From Candidatus Mediterraneibacter intestinigallinarum (lineage in GTDB: Bacteria; Bacillota; Clostridia; Lachnospirales; Lachnospiraceae): a stretch of DNA of 44,068 nt. Below the pieces are notes generated by a model. It had not been told where the DNA came from. It saw nothing but the letters and a program-made list of their open reading frames with translations, and searched no databases. The DNA lies in assembly GCA_019119265.1 (NCBI GenBank), contig DWXI01000027.1, positions 1 through 44,068 of the forward strand. Direction: 5' to 3'. Of this stretch, positions 16,708 to 24,523 are shown in pieces (positions within the stretch are counted from its first letter, which is position 1; each line of letters starts with the position of its first letter). The position numbers and the translations under genes were made by a program.

Positions 16708-18432
16708 ATGAATCTGAAAGATATGTTTAAGAAGACAAGCGGCAGGTCTCATTATATTTCTCTGCGCAATTCCCGCCCGGAAGTGCCGACAGGCCTTCTA
16801 CGCAAATGTAATAAGTGCGGGGCGGCTATCATTGCCGAGGATGTGAAGAACGGATACTATATTTGTCCGAAATGTCACGGATATTTCCGGGTACACGCAT
16901 ACAGAAGGATTGAGATGATCGCGGACGAAGGCTCTTTTGAAGAGTGGGATAAAGAGATGGCTTTCGTCAATCCACTGGATTTCAAAGGATATGAGGAAAA
17001 GATTGGGCATCTGAAGGAGCGTACGAATCTGAATGAGGCAGTCGTGACGGGAAAGGTGCTGATAAACGGAAATCCCGCAGTAGTGGGAGTATGCGACGGA
17101 CGGTTTATGATGGCAAGCATGGGCTGGATCGTTGGCGAAAAGATCGCCCGGGCTGTAGAACGTGCGACACAGGAGAAGCTTCCGGTAATTATCTTTACAT
17201 GTTCCGGAGGCGCGCGCATGCAGGAAGGAATCGTGTCTCTGATGCAGATGGCGAAGACGTCGGCGGCTCTTAAGAAACACAGTGATGCAGGACAGCTCTA
17301 TGTCTCTGTGCTGACAGACCCTACGACAGGCGGTGTAACAGCAAGTTTTGCCATGCTGGGAGATATTATTCTGGCAGAACCGAAGGCGCTGATCGGATTC
17401 GCAGGCCCCCGTGTCATTGAGCAGACTATCGGCCAGAAACTGCCGAAAGGCTTTCAGCGTTCTGAGTTCCTTCTGGATCACGGATTCGTGGACCGTATTG
17501 TAGAGAGAGAAGAGTTAAAAGATGTGCTCGCGCAAATCCTTGAGATGCATCGCTTAGCTGACGCTTCAGAAGTAAAAGCTGCCCTTAAGGATGAGGCAAA
17601 ACAGAATGCGGACGATCAGTCTGAAACGGTAAAAGAACAGATCAAGGATTCACTGGACGCATGGGAGCGTGTGCAGATTTCCAGAAAGAAAGACCGTCCT
17701 GTGGGAACAGACTATATTGACGCTCTCTTTACGGACTTTATGGAGCTTCACGGAGACCGCTATTTTAAGGATGACCATGCCATTGTCGGGGGAATCGCGT
17801 ATTTCCATGGAATCCCCGTGACTGTGATCGCTCAGGCAAAGGGGAAGACGACAAAAGAGAATCTGGACCGCAATTTCTCCATGCCGTCGCCGGACGGATA
17901 CCGCAAGGCACTCCGTCTCATGAAACAGGCTGAAAAATTCAGCCGTCCGGTCATATGTTTCGTAGATACGCCGGGTGCGTTCTGTGGACTGGAAGCGGAA
18001 GAAAGAGGGCAGGGAGAGGCCATCGCCAGAAACCTGTTTGAACTTTCTGGACTGAGAGTTCCGGTACTCTCTGTCGTGATCGGGGAAGGCGGAAGCGGCG
18101 GCGCGCTCGCCATGGCGGTCGCAGATGAAGTATGGATGCTTGAGAATGCTGTCTACTCAGTGCTTTCACCGGAGGGATTTGCAAGTATTCTCTGGAAAGA
18201 CAGCAAGAGAGCCAGTGAGGCTGCGGAAGTAATGAAACTGACGGCAGGGGATCTGAAACGCCTCGGCATTATTGAGCAGGTCATCCCGGAGCCGGAAGGG
18301 TTCACGGATGAAAATATGGAAGGCGTGTGTGTGGATCTGGACGGACGGATTGCTGCATTTTTGGAGAATTATACAGAGTATAGCGCAGATGAGCTGATTG
18401 AAAGGCGTTATGACAGATTCCGAAAGATGTGA
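16708..18432 (+). CDS. accDA: Acetyl-CoA carboxylase carboxyltransferase, fused beta-alpha subunits
   Basis: One 574-residue chain holds both carboxyltransferase subunits. Residues about 1-285 are AccD-like, with the zinc ribbon C34-x2-C37 and C53-x2-C56 and the oxyanion region SGGARMQEG. Residues about 300-574 are AccA-like, with [12 protein letters not shown] and [10 protein letters not shown]. Separate accD and accA genes are the common arrangement; the fusion is known in some Firmicutes and ensures equal dosage. The chain has no internal stop or frameshift. It transfers CO2 from biotin to acetyl-CoA. Confidence 0.94.
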   Translation: MNLKDMFKKTSGRSHYISLRNSRPEVPTGLLRKCNKCGAAIIAEDVKNGYYICPKCHGYFRVHAYRRIEMIADEGSFEEWDKEMAFVNPLDFKGYEEKIGHLKERTNLNEAVVTGKVLINGNPAVVGVCDGRFMMASMGWIVGEKIARAVERATQEKLPVIIFTCSGGARMQEGIVSLMQMAKTSAALKKHSDAGQLYVSVLTDPTTGGVTASFAMLGDIILAEPKALIGFAGPRVIEQTIGQKLPKGFQRSEFLLDHGFVDRIVEREELKDVLAQILEMHRLADASEVKAALKDEAKQNADDQSETVKEQIKDSLDAWERVQISRKKDRPVGTDYIDALFTDFMELHGDRYFKDDHAIVGGIAYFHGIPVTVIAQAKGKTTKENLDRNFSMPSPDGYRKALRLMKQAEKFSRPVICFVDTPGAFCGLEAEERGQGEAIARNLFELSGLRVPVLSVVIGEGGSGGALAMAVADEVWMLENAVYSVLSPEGFASILWKDSKRASEAAEVMKLTAGDLKRLGIIEQVIPEPEGFTDENMEGVCVDLDGRIAAFLENYTEYSADELIERRYDRFRKM

Positions 18433-18437
18433 GTAAT

Positions 18438-18492
18438 AGTTCAGCCGCAGTAAGCACGTTAGTGCGGCTTTGCGAATGGCGCGGGCTGAACT
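18438..18492 (+). repeat. GCTGAACTG-family repeat, copy 4 (full length)
   Basis: Perfect 9-bp terminal arms AGTTCAGCC (18438-18446) and GGCTGAACT (18484-18492) enclose a core with GCAC-gtta-GTGC and GGCTTTGCGAATGGCGC. The core recurs at 16639-16672 and, on the minus strand, at 34490-34528 as GCACGTAGTGCGG followed by TTTTACGAATGGCGC. Confidence 0.7.
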
Positions 18493-18513
18493 GTTGCGGA
18501 AGAGAGGTATAAT

Positions 18514-19557
18514 ATGAAGATTGGTGAAAAACTGACTCGTATCCCACTGATCCAGGGCGGCATGGGCGTAGGTATAAGCCTTGGCAGACTGGCAGGGGCA
18601 GTTGCAAAAGAGGGCGGCATCGGAATCATTTCTACGGCCCAGATCGGCTACAGGGAACCGGATTTTGATAAAGATCCGGCGGGAGCCAATCTGAGGGCGA
18701 TAGAGAGTGAGATGAGCAAGGCGCGCACGATTTCGCCGGACGGGATCATAGGATACAATGTGATGACGGCACTGAAAGAACATGCCGCACACATAAAGGC
18801 GGCTGTTAAAGCGGGCGCGGATATCATCATATCAGGTGCCGGGCTGCCTACAGACCTTCCTGCGCTCACAGAGGGAAGCAATACAAAGATTGCTCCGATC
18901 GTATCCACTGATAAATCAGCGAATGTGATCCTGAAATACTGGGACAGAAAATATAGGAGGACGGCAGATCTTGTAGTGATCGAGGGACCGCAGGCCGGAG
19001 GACATCTGGGTTTCAGGAAAGAAGAACTCTCGGAATATACACTGGAAACCTACGGTGAGGAAATACAGCGTATTATCCGCACTGTGAAGAAATACGGTGA
19101 GAAGTATGGCGTAGATATCCCTGTTGTGGTCGCAGGCGGTATCTATGACAGCACCGACGTAAAACGGGTCATGGATCTGGGAGCTGACGGTGTACAGGTG
19201 GCGACCCGTTTTGTCACGACAGAAGAGTGTGATGCCGATATCCGATATAAAGAAGCATATATCCATGCGTCTGAAAAGGCTATTGCAATTGTGAAAAGTC
19301 CGGTGGGAATGCCCGGACGTGCGATCATCAATCCACTCATGAGACGGGTGGCGGATGGTGAGCAGATTCCCCACAGTCCATGTCACAGATGTCTGGCAAA
19401 ATGTAGTCCTGCAGACATTCCGTATTGCATCACGGACGGACTGATCAACGCAGTGAAAGGAAATATTGAAGAAGGTCTGCTCTTCTGCGGGGCAAAAGCA
19501 TGGAAAGCGCAGAAGATCGATACTGTAAGAGAAGCGGTTCAGGAATTGTTTGCCTGA
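18514..19557 (+). CDS. Nitronate monooxygenase-family flavoprotein, FabK-like, with a four-Cys C-terminal motif
   Basis: A 347-residue FMN-type TIM-barrel protein related to FabK and 2-nitropropane dioxygenase: PLIQGGMGVGISLG at the N-terminus, VIEGPQAGGHLGF, VVVAGGIYDSTDVKRV and GADGVQVATRF. Near the C-terminus, HSPCHRCLAKCSPADIPYC gives four cysteines (C-x2-C-x3-C-x7-C) not found in the operon's own FabK. The spacing could bind a metal or iron-sulfur centre. Placement between accDA and the MarR gene suggests a role in fatty-acid metabolism, perhaps a second reductase for a special acyl chain, or detoxification. Function is open. Confidence 0.8.
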   Translation: MKIGEKLTRIPLIQGGMGVGISLGRLAGAVAKEGGIGIISTAQIGYREPDFDKDPAGANLRAIESEMSKARTISPDGIIGYNVMTALKEHAAHIKAAVKAGADIIISGAGLPTDLPALTEGSNTKIAPIVSTDKSANVILKYWDRKYRRTADLVVIEGPQAGGHLGFRKEELSEYTLETYGEEIQRIIRTVKKYGEKYGVDIPVVVAGGIYDSTDVKRVMDLGADGVQVATRFVTTEECDADIRYKEAYIHASEKAIAIVKSPVGMPGRAIINPLMRRVADGEQIPHSPCHRCLAKCSPADIPYCITDGLINAVKGNIEEGLLFCGAKAWKAQKIDTVREAVQELFA

Positions 19558-19574
19558 CAGAAAGGAGAAACCGG

Positions 19575-20027
19575 ATGGATCCACATGAAACCATCAATGA
19601 TATTCTGGTAAATCTGTTCAATGAAATATTGAAGCTGGAAGAAGAAGCGATCATTACGGATGAGTTTAAGGACATCACAAATAATGATATGCACATCATA
19701 GAGGCAGTCGGGCTGTCCGGTGAAAATACCATGTCTGTGGTGGCGAAAAAGCTGGGTATCACAGCGGGTTCGCTCACAACGTCTGTCAACAGTCTTGTCA
19801 ATAAAAAATATGTAAAAAGGCAGAGAAGTGAAGAGGACAGACGTGTTGTATTTATAAAGCTGACTGAAAAAGGAAAGCGCGCGTACGAACATCATCGTGA
19901 GTATCATCGCCAGATGACAGAAGCAGTGATCAGCAGGCTCGATGAAAATGAAGTGCCAGTCTTAATAAAGACGCTCACCGGATTGTCAGACTTTTTCAGG
20001 GGATATAACGATCAGATGAATAATTGA
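19575..20027 (+). CDS. fabT: MarR-family regulator, probable FabT
   Basis: A 150-residue MarR protein. Its winged helix spans about residues 50-100 (MSVVAKKLGITAGSLTTSVN, then the wing RQRSEEDRRVVFIKLTEKG). The start ATG at 19575 lies seven bases after AAAGGAG; a longer in-frame extension overlaps the previous gene without support. It is the last gene of the fab cluster, whereas streptococcal FabT usually comes first. The FabT-like boxes at 8580-8612 make it the obvious repressor, acting with acyl-ACP. That link is inferred. Confidence 0.8.
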   Translation: MDPHETINDILVNLFNEILKLEEEAIITDEFKDITNNDMHIIEAVGLSGENTMSVVAKKLGITAGSLTTSVNSLVNKKYVKRQRSEEDRRVVFIKLTEKGKRAYEHHREYHRQMTEAVISRLDENEVPVLIKTLTGLSDFFRGYNDQMNN

Positions 20028-20047
20028 TGTGAAAGAAATAAAAAAAT

Positions 20048-20076
20048 TTGACCTTTTTCCAAAAATGAGGTACAAT
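20048..20076 (+). promoter_or_regulatory. Promoter of the DUF6465-type gene
   Basis: TTGACC (20048-20053), a 17-base spacer and TACAAT (20071-20076) form a good sigma-A promoter about 100 bases before the gene. Confidence 0.75.
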
Positions 20077-20142
20077 CCCCTATGGAACTTGAGGATTGAG
20101 TTGAATATTTAATGGCACGACCGGAATGAGGCCGTAGTCGGA

Positions 20143-20178
20143 AATACTTGGTAAGTTATTTTAGGAGGGACAAGTATT
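20143..20178 (+). promoter_or_regulatory. Inverted repeat framing the ribosome site
   Basis: AATACTTG (20143-20150) and CAAGTATT (20171-20178) are perfect 8-bp complements with the AGGAGGG ribosome site in the 20-base loop; the right arm ends one base before the ATG. Folding would hide the start region, so it may be a translational switch, although the arms are AT-rich and could be chance. Confidence 0.35.
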
Positions 20179-20763
20179 ATGGCAGTAAAGAAATCAACTG
20201 GGGCAGCAAAGACAACAGCGAAGACAGTAAAGGCAGAACCTGTAAAGGCTGAGACAAAAGCAGTAAAAGCGGAGCCGGCGAAAGAAACAGCGAAAGCAGA
20301 ACCGGCAAAAGCAGCAGCCAAGACTGTAAAGGCAGAGAGCGCGAAAGCGATCGAGACAAAGAAGGACACGACGAAAAAACTTGAGACAAAAGCAGGAGTT
20401 TTAGTAGATACACCGGCAGCAGAAGAAAAGAAAGCTGCAACAGCGAAGACAGCAGCAAAGAAGACTACTGCAAAGAAGGCAGCAGCTAAGACAACTGCGG
20501 CTAAGAAGACGGCAGCAAAGAAGACAACAGCAACAAAGAAAGCAGCAGCTAAGAAGGCTGAGATCAAGACAGAGATGTATCTGCAGTTCTCTGGAAAAGA
20601 GTACTCTCAGGAAGAGATCCTTCAGAAGGTAAAAGATATCTGGACATATGATCTGCATCAGAATGTAGATGATATCAAAGATGTACAGCTTTATCTGAAG
20701 CCGGAAGAATCCGCTGCATATTATGTCGTGAACGGTGTAGAGAGCGGAAAGGTAGTCCTGTAA
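20179..20763 (+). CDS. Lys/Ala-rich histone H1-like protein with a DUF6465-type C-terminus
   Basis: A 194-residue protein in two parts. Residues 1 to about 130 are almost entirely Lys, Ala, Thr and Glu in short repeats such as KTVKAEPAKAA and AAKKTTAKKAA, resembling the tails of eukaryotic histone H1 or bacterial Hc1-like proteins. Residues about 132-194 form a compact alpha/beta domain (MYLQFSGKEYSQEEILQKV to VESGKVVL) that I associate with DUF6465. A nucleic-acid binding or nucleoid role is suggested by charge only. The gene has its own promoter, a strong GGAGGG site and a terminator. Confidence 0.78.
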   Translation: MAVKKSTGAAKTTAKTVKAEPVKAETKAVKAEPAKETAKAEPAKAAAKTVKAESAKAIETKKDTTKKLETKAGVLVDTPAAEEKKAATAKTAAKKTTAKKAAAKTTAAKKTAAKKTTATKKAAAKKAEIKTEMYLQFSGKEYSQEEILQKVKDIWTYDLHQNVDDIKDVQLYLKPEESAAYYVVNGVESGKVVL

Positions 20764-20776
20764 CAAAAATGTATAT

Positions 20777-20822
20777 AATTCCTCTGCTTACTGCAATATC
20801 TGCGGTAAACAGGGGATTTTTT
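20777..20822 (+). terminator. Terminator after the DUF6465-type gene
   Basis: TCCTCTG and CAGGGGA, continued by TTACTGCA/TGCGGTAA, form a long stem followed by six T. Confidence 0.85.
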
Positions 20823-20892
20823 AATGGGAAAATCTTTTCGGGCGTGCTACAATAAAAAGCAGAAGAGTGCTTATTGCAGAAAGGGAATGGAG

Positions 20893-21516
20893 ATGACCGG
20901 TATGGAAACAAAACAGAATGATATGCAGAAACAGCGACTGGAGCAGCAGATCAGATTTATCATCGAAGCAGATAAAGTAAAAAATATTTTCCGCCAGACT
21001 TATCTGGCAGACGGACAGCGCAAGGAGAATGATGCCGAGCATTCGTGGCATCTTGCGCTGTCCGCCGTGCTTTTAAAGGAACATATGAAAGAAGACGTGG
21101 ATCTGACGAAAGTGATGATCATGGTGCTCATTCATGATCTGGTGGAAATTGACGCCGGGGATACTTATGCATATGATGCGGAAGGCGCAGCCACAAAGCG
21201 GGAGCGGGAAGTGAAGGCTGCCGATCGTATTTTCGGACTTCTTCCGGAAGACCAGGGCATATATTTCCGCAGACTCTGGGATGAATTTGAAGAGTATGAG
21301 AGTCCAGATGCGAAGTTTGCTCATCTGCTGGACAACTTCCAGCCTCTTTTGCTGAATGACGCATCAGACGGCAGAAGCTGGACAGAGCACGGGGTCCACA
21401 AGTTCCAGGTGTGCAAGAGGAATGAAAGGATTCCTGAGACGTCGGAGATCGTCTGGGAGAAGATGCTGGAGATCATGGATAACCATATTGAGGAAGGACA
21501 TCTGAAAGCAGACTGA
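20893..21516 (+). CDS. HD-domain phosphohydrolase (YfbR-like)
   Basis: A protein of about 207 residues with the HD-domain metal ligands: ENDAEHSWHLALSAVL (His) and MVLIHDLVEIDAGDTYAY (His-Asp, plus later Asp). The family includes 5'-deoxynucleotidase YfbR and related nucleotide hydrolases. ATG at 20893 is six bases after AAGGGA; ATGs at 20887 and 20902 are possible. It lies in one direction with the sirtuin gene 64 bases downstream. Confidence 0.82.
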   Translation: MTGMETKQNDMQKQRLEQQIRFIIEADKVKNIFRQTYLADGQRKENDAEHSWHLALSAVLLKEHMKEDVDLTKVMIMVLIHDLVEIDAGDTYAYDAEGAATKREREVKAADRIFGLLPEDQGIYFRRLWDEFEEYESPDAKFAHLLDNFQPLLLNDASDGRSWTEHGVHKFQVCKRNERIPETSEIVWEKMLEIMDNHIEEGHLKAD

Positions 21517-21580
21517 AATCTGGCAGCTCGATTGTTATGAAAATGCAGAGGATCATCAATCAGGAAAGGGGCAGATCATT

Positions 21581-22309
21581 ATGTATGAAAAAGAAATCGA
21601 ACAGCTTCAGAAGATCATAGACGACAGCAGCAGGATCGTCTTCTTTGGCGGGGCGGGAGTGTCAACAGAAAGCGGGATACCAGATTTTCGGAGTGCGGAC
21701 GGAATTTACCATCAGAAATATAAATACTCGCCGGAGCAGGTGGTAAGCCACAGCTTCTTTATGAAATATCCGGAAGCCTTTTATGACTTTTATAAGGATA
21801 AGATGATGGCGCTGGATGCAAAGCCGAATCCCGCGCATCGGAAACTTGCAGACCTTGAAAAAGCGGGAAAGCTTACCGGGGTAGTGACGCAGAATATCGA
21901 CGGGCTTCATCAGGCGGCAGGCAGTAAGACTGTTTACGAGCTGCATGGAAGCATCCACAGGAATTACTGTATGAAGTGTGGGAAATTTTACGATGCACGC
22001 TACGTGAAAGAATCAGAGGGGGTGCCGCGCTGCGAGTGCGGCGGGCTTATAAAGCCGGATGTTGTTCTGTATGAAGAAGGTCTTGACCAGAATGTGATAC
22101 AGGGGGCTGTCGAAGCGATCGCGTCTGCCGATACACTTATTATCGGAGGAACATCGCTGGTGGTATATCCGGCAGCAGGTTTTATCGACTACTTCCGGGG
22201 AAAACATCTCGTAGTGATCAACAAGTCATCCACAGGAAGGGCTGTCCGTGCAGAACTTTCCATCTCCGCACCGATCGGAGAGATCATGGAGAAGATCAGG
22301 GTGCGGTAG
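21581..22309 (+). CDS. cobB: Sir2-family NAD-dependent protein deacylase
   Basis: A 242-residue sirtuin with the NAD motif GGAGVSTESGIPDFRS, TQNIDGLH, catalytic H122 in YELHGS and zinc ligands C130-x2-C133 and C151-x-C153. It removes acyl groups from lysines, releasing nicotinamide. The start follows GAAAGGGGCAG. In this genome, acetyl-CoA use by the fab operon and deacylation by this enzyme both touch the acetyl pool, but no direct link is shown. Confidence 0.94.
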   Translation: MYEKEIEQLQKIIDDSSRIVFFGGAGVSTESGIPDFRSADGIYHQKYKYSPEQVVSHSFFMKYPEAFYDFYKDKMMALDAKPNPAHRKLADLEKAGKLTGVVTQNIDGLHQAAGSKTVYELHGSIHRNYCMKCGKFYDARYVKESEGVPRCECGGLIKPDVVLYEEGLDQNVIQGAVEAIASADTLIIGGTSLVVYPAAGFIDYFRGKHLVVINKSSTGRAVRAELSISAPIGEIMEKIRVR

Positions 22310-22334
22310 CCGGACGGAAACATCAGGGAATACA

Positions 22335-22370
22335 GAAAAAAGTTCCGGCAGAGCTTACGGACTCTGCCGG
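22335..22370 (-). terminator. Terminator after the PF06541-type membrane gene
   Basis: CCGGCAGAG (22345-22353) and CTCTGCCGG (22362-22370) form a perfect 9-bp stem. On the minus strand it is followed by AACTTTTTT, so it stops transcription coming from 22379; for the plus strand it may also end the sirtuin transcript. Confidence 0.8.
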
Positions 22371-22378
22371 GATTTCCC

Positions 22379-22924
22379 TCAGAAGCAGTATGTGTAAATA
22401 ATATCTGTGATAAACAGTATCAGTAAGACCAGACTTACAGTATATAATACCCGGTCGGACATTTTGCCGGTCAGCTTTTTGAATAACGGCTGCAGCAGAT
22501 AAAGGAAGACCATGCCGCCGATGCCGAAACGGATGCTGGGGTTCAGTGCGATCCGGCCTTCAAAATTAAACGAAAACCGGGTGTAATCCCAGAGCCAGCC
22601 TCCCTGTGTGAACTCCATGATGTAACTGGCCATAAGCTCCAGGACGGTCGTAATGACTACGATACCGATAAAAACGAGCACCGGCGTTATCAATATTTTC
22701 CCAAGATACAGACGTTTCTTTTGCAGACCGCCAAGAGAAAAGATCAGGACGAGCGCCCCCACTCCGTAGATGATACAGTAAGGACCGAACAGCACACCCC
22801 GGTTTGAAAATCCCCAGCGGTATACGACAACTTCCAGAAACACTTCGTAGATCCATCCGATAATGGAGTACATCATAAAATAGAGATAGTATTCTGCAAA
22901 TTTCTTTTGTATATTCAGTTTCAT
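22379..22924 (-). CDS. Putative ABC-transporter permease-like membrane protein (PF06541 type)
   Basis: A protein of 181 residues from ATG 22924, which has GAGGAGG six bases upstream; an in-frame ATG at 22990 overlaps the previous gene and is unlikely. Five to six hydrophobic segments are visible, with YYLYFMMYSIIGWIYEVF at the N-terminus and the conserved NRGVLFGPYCIIYGVGAL. This matches the type IV putative ABC permease family common in Clostridia, whose substrate is unknown. It follows the methyltransferase on the minus strand. Confidence 0.8.
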   Translation of the reverse strand: MKLNIQKKFAEYYLYFMMYSIIGWIYEVFLEVVVYRWGFSNRGVLFGPYCIIYGVGALVLIFSLGGLQKKRLYLGKILITPVLVFIGIVVITTVLELMASYIMEFTQGGWLWDYTRFSFNFEGRIALNPSIRFGIGGMVFLYLLQPLFKKLTGKMSDRVLYTVSLVLLILFITDIIYTYCF

Positions 22925-22983
22925 ATTTCCCTCCTCTTTGATTCCTGTTTTTAACAATGCGGTGCAGATCGTGCGGAAAGATA

Positions 22984-23841
22984 TCAGCATTCCCAGCGGC
23001 CGGAAGCGCCGCAGGGCAGTACCAGACCGGATTCAGTTACTGGAAGCCCGATTTCCTGAGACTCTACCTGCCCGTGCCATGGCTTTAACTCAGTGGCTAT
23101 CATGTAAGTGAGCACCGCCGGTGCAAGCCCGGTGGTGTATGAGTTTACCAGAAAGAACAGGGCGTCTTTTGACAGAATTTTTGTACACAGCTTAATGAGT
23201 GGATGGATCATATCCTCGATCTTCCAGATTTCGCCTTTCGGGCCTCTCCCATAGGAAGGCGGATCCATGATAATGGCGTCATAAGTGTTTCCCCGGCGTA
23301 TTTCCCGCTCTACGAATTTTACACAGTCATCTACCAGCCAGCGGATCGGTGCGTCTTTCAGCCCGGAAGAAACCGCATTTTCCTTTGCCCATGTTACCAT
23401 GCCTTTTGAGGCGTCTACATGAGTGACATGCGCTCCCGCAGCAGCTGCCGCAAGGGTTGCTCCTCCGGTGTAGGCAAACAGGTTCAGGACTTTGACCGGA
23501 CGTCCGGCATTACGGATCTTTTCAGAGAACCAGTCCCAGTTTGTCGCCTGTTCGGGAAAGAGGCCTGTATGCTTGAAACTGAATGGTTTCAGATTAAAAG
23601 TAAGCGAGCCGTAATGAATCTGCCACTGTTTCGGAAGACTGAAGAACTCCCATTCACCGCCGCCTTTTCTGCTGCGGTGATAATGACCGTTCATGTGCTT
23701 CCATCCTCTGTCGTTTCTGGGCGTGTCCCAGATGACCTGGGGATCCGGCCGCACAAGGATATAATCACCCCAGCGCTCCAGCTTCTCTCCTTTTGAACAG
23801 TCAATGACTTCATAATCTTTCCAGTTATCAGCGATCCACAT
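22984..23841 (-). CDS. Class I SAM-dependent methyltransferase, RlmI/RlmK-like
   Basis: A 285-residue protein with the Rossmann motif LNLFAYTGGATLAAAAAGA, the motif II-like VTHVDASKGMVTWAKENA and the catalytic IMDPPSYGRGPKGE. The DPPSYGRGP motif and a short N-terminal domain fit the COG1092 family, which methylates 23S rRNA or related RNA. No PUA domain is evident, so it is shorter than E. coli RlmI. ATG at 23841. Confidence 0.82.
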   Translation of the reverse strand: MWIADNWKDYEVIDCSKGEKLERWGDYILVRPDPQVIWDTPRNDRGWKHMNGHYHRSRKGGGEWEFFSLPKQWQIHYGSLTFNLKPFSFKHTGLFPEQATNWDWFSEKIRNAGRPVKVLNLFAYTGGATLAAAAAGAHVTHVDASKGMVTWAKENAVSSGLKDAPIRWLVDDCVKFVEREIRRGNTYDAIIMDPPSYGRGPKGEIWKIEDMIHPLIKLCTKILSKDALFFLVNSYTTGLAPAVLTYMIATELKPWHGQVESQEIGLPVTESGLVLPCGASGRWEC

Positions 23842-23958
23842 AAATATTTCCTTTCCAATTAAATATGCAAATTTGTCGAGCGATGCAGTTTATCCATATA
23901 TTCAGGAACAAACTGTAACTGTCAAGTGATTATAGCACAGATGAGACAGAAAGCGCAA

Positions 23959-23987
23959 TGGACGGCAGGAAAAGTATGTGGTATACT
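23959..23987 (+). promoter_or_regulatory. Possible promoter of the coiled-coil/yedF unit
   Basis: TGGACG, 17 bases and TATACT (23982-23987) lie 66 bases before the coiled-coil gene; the -35 match is modest. Confidence 0.4.
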
Positions 23988-24052
23988 TGACTGAACAGCC
24001 GATATAAACATAAAGGGATAACTCTGAGGGAGGAAGGAGGCGATAGAGAGAT

Positions 24053-24493
24053 ATGTTAGATAAAAGAGATCTGGAGGCGATCGCACAGTTGTTTGATGGA
24101 CGTTTTGATCAGCTTGATAAGCGCCTTGATCAGATGGACAACCGGTTTGAGCAGATGGAAGTCCGATTAGATCAGATGGACAACCGGTTCGAGCAGATGG
24201 AAGTCCGATTAGATCAGATGGATAGCCGATTTGAGCAGATTGACAGCCGGTTCGACCAGATGGAAGATATGATCGGGAAGGCAATCGACCGCTCAGAGGA
24301 ATTTCTTCTTGATGAGTTAGACCGCTACGATAGAAAGTATGAGCGCCAGTTTGACAAGGTCAACAGCCGGCTGGACGTACTGGAACAGCTATACCGCCCG
24401 GCAAAGACCGAGGCGGATACGATTGAGATCCTGTTAAAGACAATTGCAGATCATGGTCAGAGAATTTCTCGTCTGGAAAAGCTGATGGCGTGA
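24053..24493 (+). CDS. Heptad-repeat coiled-coil protein
   Basis: A 146-residue protein with seven or more consecutive seven-residue units of the type RLDQMDN / RFEQMEV, spanning residues about 22-70, then a charged helix and a C-terminal helix RISRLEKLMA. Met, Phe and Leu at fixed heptad positions mean a long parallel coiled coil, probably an oligomerising rod. There is no signal peptide or membrane segment. Repeats in the DNA show recent duplication. The gene lies 30 bases before yedF and may be in the same transcript, which would be unexpected for a selenium cluster. Function unknown. Confidence 0.8.
   Translation: MLDKRDLEAIAQLFDGRFDQLDKRLDQMDNRFEQMEVRLDQMDNRFEQMEVRLDQMDSRFEQIDSRFDQMEDMIGKAIDRSEEFLLDELDRYDRKYERQFDKVNSRLDVLEQLYRPAKTEADTIEILLKTIADHGQRISRLEKLMA
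24132..24215 (+). repeat. Two tandem 42-base units inside the coiled-coil gene
   Basis: CAGATGGACAACCGGTT followed by the rest of a 42-base unit is repeated nearly exactly at 24132-24173 and 24174-24215 (differences are single bases). A third, diverged unit follows. This encodes two 14-residue blocks and points to slippage or unequal crossover. Confidence 0.8.
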
Positions 24494-24523
24494 GCTAAAT
24501 GAAACACAAGGAGCGTGGTAAGG

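Noticed and set aside
19500-19574. Longer start for the MarR gene overlapping the flavoprotein
   Set aside because: A good ribosome site lies seven bases before the ATG at 19575; the extension would overlap a conserved C-terminus.
20200-20570. Short-period DNA repeats resembling a CRISPR or satellite array
   Set aside because: They arise from Lys/Ala codons of one reading frame; no regular repeat-spacer pattern and the protein is continuous.
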